From NCBI GenBank assembly GCA_031841125.1, contig JAJSSI010000065.1:1-64000 (forward strand): a stretch of DNA of 64,000 nucleotides, in the 5' to 3' direction. The first letter of the stretch is position 1, and every line of letters starts with the position of its first letter. The DNA comes from Acanthococcus lagerstroemiae. Taxonomy: Eukaryota > Arthropoda > Insecta > Hemiptera > Eriococcidae. The notes under the pieces are model-generated. The model was not told the DNA's origin, did no database searches, and was given only the letters and a program-made list of their open reading frames with translations. A program made the translations under genes and the position numbers. Shown here piece after piece: positions 35,051 to 46,479 of this stretch.

Positions 35051-38000
35051 AATTTTGAAGATTTCTCCATACTATACATCATGTCTTTTTTCGGGTGAAA
35101 AAATTTTCGGAGAGATTCGGCGTCGGGGCTGGGGCTGGTTACTCAATTTTTCGTGGCGAATTCGAATCCGTTGTCAAAATTGAGCTAGAGTGATTTTTTG
35201 ACCCATTTTGACCACATTTTCGAGGGTATCTCGCCCGCGGAGCGTCGCCGCCAAATTTGAACAACGAATTCGAGCTCAGCGCGAAAAATTGAGTAAAAAA
35301 CAGCCTTCAATTCAAAAATTTTGATTTTTGAAAATTTTGAAGATTTCTCCATACTATACATCATGTCTTTTTTCGGGTGAAAAAATTTTCGGAGAGATTC
35401 GGCGTCGGGGCTGGGGCTGGTTACTCAATTTTTCGTGGCGAATTCGAATCCGTTGTCAAAATTGAGCTAGAGTGATTTTTTGACCCATTTTGACCACATT
35501 TTCGAGGGTATCTCGCCAGCGGAGCGTCGCCGCCAAATTTGAACAACGAATTCGAGCTCAGCGCGAAAAATTGAGTAAAAAACAGCCTTCAATTCAAAAA
35601 TTTTGATTTTTGAAAATTTTGAAGATTTCTCCATACTATACATCATGTCTTTTTTCGGGTGAAAAAATTTTCGGAGAGATTCGGCGTCGGGGCTGGGGCT
35701 GGTTACTCAATTTTTCGTGGCGAATTCGAATCCGTTGTCAAAATTGAGCTAGAGTGATTTTTTGACCCACATTTTCGAGGGTATCTCGCCCGCGGAGCGT
35801 CGCCGCCAAATTTGAACAAAATTCGAGCTCAGCGCGAAAAATTGAGTAAAAAACAGCCTTCAATTCAAAAATTTTGATTTTTGAAAATTTTGAAGATTTC
35901 TCCATACTATACATCATGTCTTTTTTCGGGTGAAAAAATTTTCGGAGAGATTCGGCGTCGGGCTGGGGCTGGTTACTCAATTTTTCGTGGCGAATTCGAA
36001 TCCGTTGTCAAAATTGAGCTAGAGTGATTTTTTGACCCATTTTGACCACATTTTCGAGGGTATCTCGCCCGCGGAGCGTCGCCGCCAAATTTGAACAACG
36101 AATTCGAGCTCAGCGCGAAAAATTGAGTAAAAAACAGCCTTCAATTCAAAATTTTGATTTTTGAAAATTTTGAAGATTTCTCCATACTATACATCATGTC
36201 TTTTTTCGGGTGAAAAAATTTTCGGAGAGATTCGGCGTCGGGGCTGGGGCTGGTTACTCAATTTTTCGTGGCGAATTCGAATCCGTTGTCAAAATTGAGC
36301 TAGAGTGATTTTTTGACCATTTTGACCACATTTTCGAGGGTATCTCGCCCGCGGAGCGTCGCCGCCAAATTTGAACAACGAATTCGAGCTCAGCGCGAAA
36401 AATTGAGTAAAAAACAGCCTTCAATTCAAAAATTTTGATTTTTGAAAATTTTGAAGATTTCTCCATACTATACATCATGTCTTTTTTCGGGTGAAAAAAT
36501 TTTCGGAGAGATTCGGCGTCGGGCTGGGGCTGGTTACTCAATTTTTCGTGGCGAATTCGAATCCGTTGTCAAAATTGAGCTAGAGTGATTTTTTGACCCA
36601 TTTTGACCACATTTTCGAGGGTATCTCGCCCGCGGAGCGTCGCCGCCAAATTTGAACAACGAATTCGAGCTCAGCGCGAAAAATTGAGTAAAAAACAGCT
36701 TCAATTCAAAAATTTTGATTTTTGAAAATTTTGAAGATTTCTCCATACTATACATCATGTCTTTTTTCGGGTGAAAAAATTTTCGGAGAGATTCGGCGTC
36801 GGGGCTGGGGCTGGTTACTCAATTTTTCGTGGCGAATTCGAATCCGTTGTCAAAATTGAGCTAGAGTGATTTTTTGACCACATTTTGGAGGGTATCTCGC
36901 CCGCGGAGCGTCGCCGCCAAATTTGAACAACGAATTCGAGCTCAGCGCGAAAAATTGAGTAAAAAACAGCCTTCAATTCAAAAATTTTGATTTTTGAAAA
37001 TTTTGAAGATTTCTCCATACTATACATCATGTCTTTTTTCGGGTGAAAAAATTTTCGGAGAGATTCGGCGTCGGGGCTGGGGCTGGTTACTCAATTTTTC
37101 GTGGCGAATTCGAATCCGTTGTCAAAATTGAGCTAGAGTGATTTTTTGACCACATTTTCGAGGGTATCTCGCCCGCGGAGCGTCGCCGCCAAATTTGAAC
37201 AACGAATTCGAGCTCAGCGCGAAAAATTGAGTAAAAAACAGCCATCAATTCAAAAATTTTGATTTTTGAAAATTTTGAAGATTTCTCCATACTATACATC
37301 ATGTCTTTTTTCGGGTGAAAAAATTTTCGGAGAGATTCGGCGTCGGGGCTGGGGCTGGTTACTCAATTTTTCGTGGCGAATTCGAATCCGTTGTCAAAAT
37401 TGAGCTAGAGTGATTTTTTGACCCATTTTGACCACATTTTCGAGGGTATCTCGCCCGCGGAGCGTCGCCGCCAAATTTGAACAACGAATTCGAGCTCAGC
37501 GCGAAAAATTGAGTAAAAAACAGCCTTCAATTCAAAAATTTTGATTTTTGAAAATTTTGAAGATTTCTCCATACTACATCATGTCTTTTTTCGGGTGAAA
37601 AAATTTTCGGAGAGATTCGGCGTCGGGGCTGGGGCTGGTTACTCAATTTTTCGTGGCGAATTCGAATCCGTTGTCAAAATTGAGCTAGAGTGATTTTTTG
37701 ACCCATTTTGACCACATTTTCGAGGGTATCTCGCCCGCGGAGCGTCGCCGCCAAATTTGAACAACGAATTCGAGCTCAGCGCGAAAAATTGAGTAAAAAA
37801 CAGCCTTCAATTCAAAAATTTTGATTTTTGAAAATTTTGAAGATTTCTCCATACTATACATCATGTCTTTTTTCGGGTGAAAAAATTTTCGGAGAGATTC
37901 GGCGTCGGGGCTGGGGCTGGTTACTCAATTTTTCGTGGCGAATTCGAATCCGTTGTCAAAATTGAGCTAGAGTGATTTTTGACCACATTTTCGAGGGTAT

Positions 38001-41000
38001 CTCGCCGCGGAGCGTCGCCGCCAAATTTGAACAACGAATTCGAGCTCAGCGCGAAAAATTGAGTAAAAAACAGCTTCAATTCAAAAATTTTGATTTTTGA
38101 AAATTTTGAAGATTTCTCCATACTATACATCATGTCTTTTTTCGGGTGAAAAAATTTTCGGAGAGATTCGGCGTCGGGGCTGGGGCTGGTTACTCAATTT
38201 TTCGTGGCGAATTCGAATCCGTTGTCAAAATTGAGCTAGAGTGATTTTTTGACCCATTTTGACCACATTTTCGAGGGTATCTCGCCCGCGGAGCGTCGCC
38301 GCCAAATTTGAACAACGAATTCGAGCTCAGCGCGAAAAATTGAGTAAAAAACAGCCTCAATTCAAAAATTTTGATTTTTGAAAATTTTGAAGATTTCTCC
38401 ATACTATACATCATGTCTTTTTTCGGGTGAAAAAATTTTCGGAGAGATTCGGCGTCGGGGCTGGGGCTGGTTACTCAATTTTTCGTGGCGAATTCGAATC
38501 CGTTGTCAAAATTGAGCTAGAGTGATTTTTTGACCCATTTTGACCACATTTTCGAGGGTATCTCGCCAACGGAGCGTCGCCGCCAAATTTGAACAACGAA
38601 TTCGAGCTCAGCGCGAAAAATTGAGTAAAAAACAGCCTTCAATTCAAAAATTTTGATTTTTGAAAATTTTGAAGATTTCTCCATACTATACATCATGTCT
38701 TTTTTCGGGTGAAAAAATTTTCGGAGAGATTCGGCGTCGGGGCTGGGGCTGGTTACTCAATTTTTCGTGGCGAATTCGAATCCGTTGTCAAATTGAGCTA
38801 GAGTGATTTTTTGACCCATTTTGACCACATTTTCGAGGGTATCTCGCCGGAGCGTCGCCGCCAAATTTGAACAACGAATTCGAGCTCAGCGCGAAAAATT
38901 GAGTAAAAAACAGCCTTCAATTCAAAAATTTTGATTTTTGAAAATTTTGAAGATTTCTCCATACTATACATCATGTCTTTTTTCGGGTGAAAAAATTTTC
39001 GGAGAGATTCGGCGTCGGGGCTGGGGCTGGTTACTCAATTTTTCGTGGCGAATTCGAATCCGTTGTCAAAATTGAGCTAGAGTGATTTTTGACCCATTTT
39101 GACCACATTTTCGAGGGTATCTCGCCAACGGAGCGTCGCCGCCAAATTTGAACAACGAATTCGAGCTCAGCGCGAAAAATTGAGTAAAAAACAGCCTTCA
39201 ATTCAAAAATTTTGATTTTTGAAAATTTTGAAGATTTCTCCATACTATACATCATGTCTTTTTTCGGGTGAAAAAATTTTCGGAGAGATTCGGCGTCGGG
39301 GCTGGGGCTGGTTACTCAATTTTTCGTGGCGAATTCGAATCCGTTGTCAAAATTGAGCTAGAGTGATTTTTGACCACATTTTCGAGGGTATCTCGCCCGC
39401 GGAGCGTCGCCGCCAAATTTGAACAACGAATTCGAGCTCAGCGCGAAAAATTGAGTAAAAAACAGCTTCAATTCAAAAATTTTGATTTTTGAAAATTTTG
39501 AAGATTTCTCCATACTATACATCATGTCTTTTTTCGGGTGAAAAAATTTTCGGAGAGATTCGGCGTCGGGGCTGGGGCTGGTTACTCAATTTTTCGTGGC
39601 GAATTCGAATCCGTTGTCAAAATTGAGCTAGAGTGATTTTTTGACCCATTTTGACCACATTTTCGAGGGTATCTCGCCCGCGGAGCGTCGCCGCCAAATT
39701 TGAACAACGAATTCGAGCTCAGCGCGAAAAATTGAGTAAAAAACAGCCTTCAATTCAAAAATTTTGATTTTTGAAAATTTTGAAGATTTCTCCATACTAT
39801 ACATCATGTCTTTTTTCGGGTGAAAAAATTTTCGGAGAGATTCGGCGTCGGGGCTGGGGCTGGTTACTCAATTTTTCGTGGCGAATTCGAATCCGTTGTC
39901 AAAATTGAGCTAGAGTGATTTTTTGACCCATTTTGACCACATTTTCGAGGGTATCTCGCCGCGGAGCGTCGCCGCCAAATTTGAACAACGAATTCGAGCT
40001 CAGCGCGAAAAATTGAGTAAAAAACAGCCTTCAATTCAAAAATTTTGATTTTTGAAAATTTTGAAGATTTCTCCATACTATACATCATGTCTTTTTTCGG
40101 GTGAAAAAATTTTCGGAGAGATTCGGCGTCGGGGCTGGGGCTGGTTACTCAATTTTTCGTGGCGAATTCGAATCCGTTGTCAAAATTGAGCTAGAGTGAT
40201 TTTTTGACCCATTTTGACCACATTTTCGAGGGTATCTCGCCGCGGAGCGTCGCCGCCAAATTTGAACAACGAATTCGAGCTCAGCGCGAAAAATTGAGTA
40301 AAAAACAGCCTTCAATTCAAAAATTTTGATTTTTGAAAATTTTGAAGATTTCTCCATACTATACATCATGTCTTTTTTCGGGTGAAAAAATTTTCGGAGA
40401 GATTCGGCGTCGGGGCTGGGGCTGGTTACTCAATTTTTCGTGGCGAATTCGAATCCGTTGTCAAAATTGAGCTAGAGTGATTTTTTGACCACATTTTGAG
40501 GGTATCTCGCCCGCGGAGCGTCGCCGCCAAATTTGAACAACGAATTCGAGCTCAGCGCGAAAAATTGAGTAAAAAACAGCCTTCAATTCAAAAATTTTGA
40601 TTTTTGAAAATTTTGAAGATTTCTCCATACTATACATCATGTCTTTTTTCGGGTGAAAAAATTTTCGGAGAGATTCGGCGTCGGGGCTGGGGCTGGTTAC
40701 TCAATTTTTCGTGGCGAATTCGAATCCGTTGTCAAAATTGAGCTAGAGTGATTTTTTGACCCATTTTGACCACATTTGGAGGGTATCTCGCCCGCGGAGC
40801 GTCGCCGCCAAATTTGAACAACGAATTCGAGCTCAGCGCGAAAAATTGAGTAAAAAACAGCCTCAATTCAAAAATTTTGATTTTTGAAAATTTTGAAGAT
40901 TTCTCCATACTATACATCATGTCTTTTTTCGGGTGAAAAAATTTTCGGAGAGATTCGGCGTCGGGGCTGGGCTGGTTACTCAATTTTTCGTGGCGAATTC

Positions 41001-41744
41001 GAATCCGTTGTCAAATTGAGCTAGAGTGATTTTTTGACCCATTTTGACCACATTTTCGAGGGTATCTCGCCCGCGGAGCGTCGCCGCCAAATTTGAACAA
41101 CGAATTCGAGCTCAGCGCGAAAAATTGAGTAAAAAACAGCCTTCAATTCAAAATTTTGATTTTTGAAAATTTTGAAGATTTCTCCATACTATACATCATG
41201 TCTTTTTTCGGGTGAAAAAATTTTCGGAGAGATTCGGCGTCGGGGCTGGGGCTGGTTACTCAATTTTTCGTGGCGAATTCGAATCCGTTGTCAAAATTGA
41301 GCTAGAGTGATTTTTTGACCCATTTTGACCACATTTTCGAGGGTATCTCGCCCGCGGAGCGTCGCCGCCAAATTTGAACAACGAATTCGAGCTCAGCGCG
41401 AAAAATTGAGTAAAAAACAGCCTTCAATTCAAAAATTTTGATTTTTGAAAATTTTGAAGATTTCTCCATACTATACATCATGTCTTTTTTCGGGTGAAAA
41501 AAATTTTCGGAGAGATTCGGCGTCGGGGCTGGGGCTGGTTACTCAATTTTTCGTGGCGAATTCGAATCCGTTGTCAAAATTGAGCTAGAGTGATTTTTTG
41601 ACCCATTTTGACCACATTTTCGAGGGTATCTCGCCGCGGAGCGTCGCCGCCAAATTTGAACAACGAATTCGAGCTCAGCGCGAAAAATTGAGTAAAAAAC
41701 AGCCTTCAATTCAAAAATTTTGATTTTTGAAAATTTTGAAGATT

Positions 41745-42028
41745 TCTCCATACTATACATCATGTCTTTTTTCGGGTGAAAAAATTTTCGGAGAGATTCG
41801 GCGTCGGGCTGGGGCTGGTTACTCAATTTTTCGTGGCGAATTCGAATCCGTTGTCAAAATTGAGCTAGAGTGATTTTTTGACCCATTTTGACCACATTTT
41901 CGAGGGTATCTCGCCCGCGGAGCGTCGCCGCCAAATTTGAACAACGAATTCGAGCTCAGCGCGAAAAATTGAGTAAAAAACAGCCTCATCAATTTTAAAA
42001 TTTTTGATTTTTGAAAATTTTGAAGATT
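41745..42028 (+). repeat. Monomer with altered A/T tract (CATCAATTTTAAAATTTTTG)
   Basis: Near 41,985 to 42,006 the tract reads CAGCCTCATCAATTTTAAAA, then TTTTTG. This disrupts the perfect 9-bp hairpin. The spacing is 284 bp. The same copy has an otherwise standard right-domain sequence. Confidence 0.85.
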
Positions 42029-44526
42029 TCTCCATACTATACATCATGTCTTTTTTCGGGTGAAAAAATTTTCGGAGAGATTCGGCGTCGGGGCGGGGCT
42101 GGTTACTCAATTTTTCGTGGCGAATTCGAATCCGTTGTCAAAATTGAGCTAGAGTGATTTTTTGACCCATTTTGACCACATTTTCGAGGGTATCTCGCCC
42201 GCGGAGCGTCGCCGCCAAATTTGAACAACGAATTCGAGCTCAGCGCGAAAAATTGAGTAAAAAACAGCCTTCAATTCAAAAATTTTGATTTTTGAAAATT
42301 TTGAAGATTTCTCCATACTATACATCATGTCTTTTTTCGGGTGAAAAAATTTTCGGAGAGATTCGGCGTCGGGGCTGGGGCTGGTTACTCAATTTTTCGT
42401 GGCGAATTCGAATCCGTTGTCAAAATTGAGCTAGAGTGATTTTTTGACCCATTTTGACCACATTTTCGAGGGTATCTCGCCCGCGAGCGTCGCCGCCAAA
42501 TTTGAACAACGAATTCGAGCTCAGCGCGAAAAATTGAGTAAAAAACAGCCTTCAATTCAAAAATTTTGATTTTTGAAAATTTTGAAGATTTCTCCATACT
42601 ATACATCATGTCTTTTTTCGGGTGAAAAAATTTTCGGAGAGATTCGGCGTCGGGGCTGGGGCTGGTTACTCAATTTTTCGTGGCGAATTCGAATCCGTTG
42701 TCAAAATTGAGCTAGAGTGATTTTTTGACCACATTTTCGAGGGTATCTCGCCCGCGGAGCGTCGCCGCCAAATTTGAACAACGAATTCGAGCTCAGCGCG
42801 AAAAATTGAGTAAAAAACAGCCTCAATTCAAAAATTTTGATTTTTGAAAATTTTGAAGATTTCTCCATACTATACATCATGTCTTTTTCGGTGAAAAAAT
42901 TTTCGGAGAGATTCGGCGTCGGGGCTGGGGCTGGTTACTCAATTTTTCGTGGCGAATTCGAATCCGTTGTCAAAATTGAGCTAGAGTGATTTTTTGACCA
43001 ACATTTTCGAGGGTATCTCGCCCGCGGAGCGTCGCCGCCAAATTTGAACAACGAATTCGAGCTCAGCGCGAAAAATTGAGTAAAAAACAGCCTTCAATTC
43101 AAAATTTTGATTTTTGAAAATTTTGAAGATTTCTCCATACTCATCATGTCTTTTTTCGGGTGAAAAAATTTTCGGAGAGATTCGGCGTCGGGGCTGGGGC
43201 TGGTTACTCAATTTTTCGTGGCGAATTCGAATCCGTTGTCAAAATTGAGCTAGAGTGATTTTTTGACCCATTTTGACCACATTTTCGAGGGTATCTCGCC
43301 ACGAGCGTCGCCGCCAAATTTGAACAACGAATTCGAGCTCAGCGCGAAAAATTGAGTAAAAAACAGCCTTCAATTCAAAATTTTGATTTTTGAAAATTTT
43401 GAAGATTTCTCCATACTATACATCATGTCTTTTTTCGGGTGAAAAAATTTTCGGAGAGATTCGGCGTCGGGGCTGGGGCTGGTTACTCAATTTTTCGTGG
43501 CGAATTCGAATCCGTTGTCAAAATTGAGCTAGAGTGATTTTTTTTTGACCACATTTTGGAGGGTATCTCGCCAACGGAGCGTCGCCGCCAAATTTGAACA
43601 ACGAATTCGAGCTCAGCGCGAAAAATTGAGTAAAAAACAGCCTTCAATTCAAAAATTTTGATTTTTGAAAATTTTGAAGATTTCTCCATACTATACATCA
43701 TGTCTTTTTTCGGGTGAAAAAATTTTCGGAGAGATTCGGCGTCGGGGCTGGGGCTGGTTACTCAATTTTTCGTGGCGAATTCGAATCCGTTGTCAAAATT
43801 GAGCTAGAGTGATTTTTTGACCCATTTTGACCACATTTTGGAGGGTATCTCGCCCGCGGAGCGTCGCCGCCAAATTTGAACAACGAATTCGAGCTCAGCG
43901 CGAAAAATTGAGTAAAAAACAGCCTTCAATTCAAAAATTTTGATTTTTGAAAATTTTGAAGATTTCTCCATACTATACATCATGTCTTTTTTCGGGTGAA
44001 AAAATTTTCGGAGAGATTCGGCGTCGGGGCTGGGGCTGGTTACTCAATTTTTCGTGGCGAATTCGAATCCGTTGTCAAAATTGAGCTAGAGTGATTTTTT
44101 GACCCATTTTGACCACATTTTCGAGGGTATCTCGCCCGCGGAGCGTCGCCGCAAATTTGAACAACGAATTCGAGCTCAGCGCGAAAAATTGAGTAAAAAA
44201 CAGCCTTCAATTCAAAAATTTTGATTTTTGAAAATTTTGAAGATTTCTCCATACTATACATCATGTCTTTTTTCGGGTGAAAAAATTTTCGGAGAGATTC
44301 GGCGTCGGGCTGGGGCTGGTTACTCAATTTTTCGTGGCGAATTCGAATCCGTTGTCAAAATTGAGCTAGAGTGATTTTTTGACCCATTTTGACCACATTT
44401 TCGAGGGTATCTCGCCAACCGGAGCGTCGCCGCAAATTTGAACAACGAATTCGAGCTCAGCGCGAAAAATTGAGTAAAAAACAGCCATCAATTCAAAAAT
44501 TTCGATTTTTGAAAATTTTGAAGATT

Positions 44527-45360
44527 TCTCCATACTATACATCATGTCTTTTTTCGGGTGAAAAAATTTTCGGAGAGATTCGGCGTCGGGGCTGGGGCTG
44601 GTTACTCAATTTTTCGTGGCGAATTCGAATCCGTTGTCAAAATTGAGCTAGAGTGATTTTTTGACCCATTTTGACCACATTTTCGAGGGTATCTCGCCAA
44701 CGGAGCGTCGCCGCCAAATTTGAACAACGAATTCGAGCTCAGCGCGAAAAATTGAGTTAAAAAGAGCCTTCAATTCAAAAATTTTGATTTTTGAAACTTT
44801 TGAAGATTTCTCCATACTATAAATCATGTCTTTTTTCGGGTGAAAAATTTTTCGGAGAGATTCGGCGTCGGGGCTGGGGCTGGTTACTCAATGTTTCGTG
44901 GTGAATTCGCATCCGTTGTCAAAATTGAGCTAGAGTGATTTTTTGGACCACATTTTCGAGGGTATCTCGCCCGCGGAGCGTCGCCGCCAAATTTGAACAA
45001 CGAATTCGAGCTCAGCGCGAAAAATTGAGTAAAAAACAGCCTTCAATTCAAAAATTTTGATTTTTGAAAATTTTGAAGATTTCTCCATACTATACATCAT
45101 GTCTTTTTTCGGGTGAAAAAATTTTCGGAGAGATTCGGCGTCGGGGCTGGGGCTGGTTACTCAAATTTACGAGGCGAATTCGAATCCGCGGTCAAAATTG
45201 AAGTGTGATTTTTTGACCCATTTTGACCACATTTTCGAGGGTATCTCGCCCGCGGAGCGTCGCCGCCAAATTTGAACAACGAATTCGAGCTCAGCGCGAA
45301 AAATTGAGTAAAAAACAGCCATCAATTCAAAAATTTTGATTTTTGAAAATTTTGAAGATT
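44527..45360 (+). repeat. Cluster of monomers with private substitutions
   Basis: Neighbouring copies carry many base substitutions not seen elsewhere. They are GAGTTAAAAAGAGCC (about 44,754), GAAACTTTTGAAG, TATAAATCATG, CAATGTTTCGTGGTGAATTC, CGCATCCG, CTCAAATTTACGAGGCG and CCGCGGTCAAAATTGAAGTG (about 45,187). The last removes the minus-strand TAG found in other units. A TTTTTTTTCGTGAAAA variant follows at about 45,383. Elsewhere in this domain, variation is mostly single-base gaps. Confidence 0.9.
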
Positions 45361-46207
45361 TCTCCATACTATACATCATGTCTTTTTTTTCGTGAAAAAA
45401 TTTTCGGAGAGATTCGGCGTCGGGGCTGGGGCTGGTTACTCAATTTTTCGTGGCGAATTCGAATCCGTTGTCAAATTGAGCTAGAGTGATTTTTTGACCC
45501 ATTTTGACCACATTTTCGAGGGTATCTCGCCCGCGGAGCGTCGCCGCCAAATTTGAACAACGAATTCGAGCTCAGCGCGAAAAATTGAGTAAAAAACAGC
45601 CTTCAATTCAAAAATTTTTTGATTTTTGAAAAATTTTGAAGATTTCTCCATACTATACATCATGTCTTTTTTCGGGTGAAAAAATTTTCGGAGAGATTCG
45701 GCGTCGGGGCTGGGGCTGGTTACTCAATTTTTCGTGGCGAATTCGAATCCGTTGTCAAAATTGAGCTAGAGTGATTTTTTGACCCATTTTGACCACATTT
45801 TCGAGGGTATCTCGCCAGCGGAGCGTCGCCGCCAAATTTGAACAACGAATTCGAGCTCAGCGCGAAAAATTGAGTAAAAAACAGCCTTCAATTCAAAAAT
45901 TTTGATTTTTGAAAATTTTGAAGATTTCTCCATACTATACATCATGTCTTTTTTCGGGTGAAAAAATTTTCGGAGAGATTCGGCGTCGGGGCTGGGGCTG
46001 GTTACTCAATTTTTCGTGGCGAATTCGAATCCGTTGTCAAAATTGAGCTAGAGTGATTTTTTGACCCATTTTGACCACATTTTCGAGGGTATCTCGCCGC
46101 GGAGCGTCGCCGCCAAATTTGAACAACGAATTCGAGCTCAGCGCGAAAAATTGAGTAAAAAACAGCCTTCAATTCAAAAATTTTGATTTTTGAAAATTTT
46201 GAAGATT

Positions 46208-46479
46208 TCTCCATACTATACATCATGTCTTTTTTTCGGGTGAAAAAATTTTCGGAGAGATTCGGCGTCGGGCTGGGGCTGGTTACTCAATTTTTCGTGG
46301 CGAATTCGAATCCGTTGTCAAAATTGAGCTAGAGTGATTTTTTGACCCATTTTGTTTGGGTATCTCGCCCGCGGAGCGTCGCCGCCAAATTTGAACAACG
46401 AATTCGAGCTCAGCGCGAAAAATTGAGTAAAAAACAGCCTTCAATTCAAAAATTTTGATTTTTGAAAATTTTGAAGATT
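46208..46479 (+). repeat. Monomer with unique deletion in the GACC region
   Basis: At about 46,345 to 46,362 the sequence reads GACCCATTTTGTTTGGGTAT. The segment ACCACATTTTCGA between TTTTG and GGGTATC is lost and replaced by TTT. The monomer is 272 bp long by a route different from the common 10-bp deletion. Confidence 0.85.

Larger units (their letters stand above)
34782..35063 (+). repeat. Reference 282-bp monomer
   Basis: This copy is chosen as representative because it is full length and agrees with the right-domain majority at the variable sites. The order of parts is as follows. First comes the conserved block starting TCTCCATACTATACATC, then a T6 and A6T4 stretch, and then a G-rich segment with two GGGGCT units (34,843 to 34,854). 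The first inverted arm follows with EcoRI at 34,876 to 34,881, then a T6 run, then a 10-bp-spaced direct repeat. Next come CGAGGGTATCTCG and the SacII-containing GC-rich segment (CCCGCGGAGC). The second inverted arm carries EcoRI (34,984 to 34,989) and SacI (34,990 to 34,995), and the A/T-tract hairpin closes the monomer. Because 282 is divisible by three, frames continue from copy to copy, but a minus-strand TAG recurs once per unit. Confidence 0.95.

Noticed and set aside
34782..35063. CENP-B box or other known centromere motif
   Set aside because: No match to the CENP-B box core in the consensus on either strand. A centromere role cannot be claimed.
44389..44646. Plus-strand open frames of 60 to 87 codons (also near 13,934, 46,975, 53,477 and 61,122)
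   Set aside because: Each depends on local indels in one monomer and is absent from the consensus. No conservation of the frame and no known motif.
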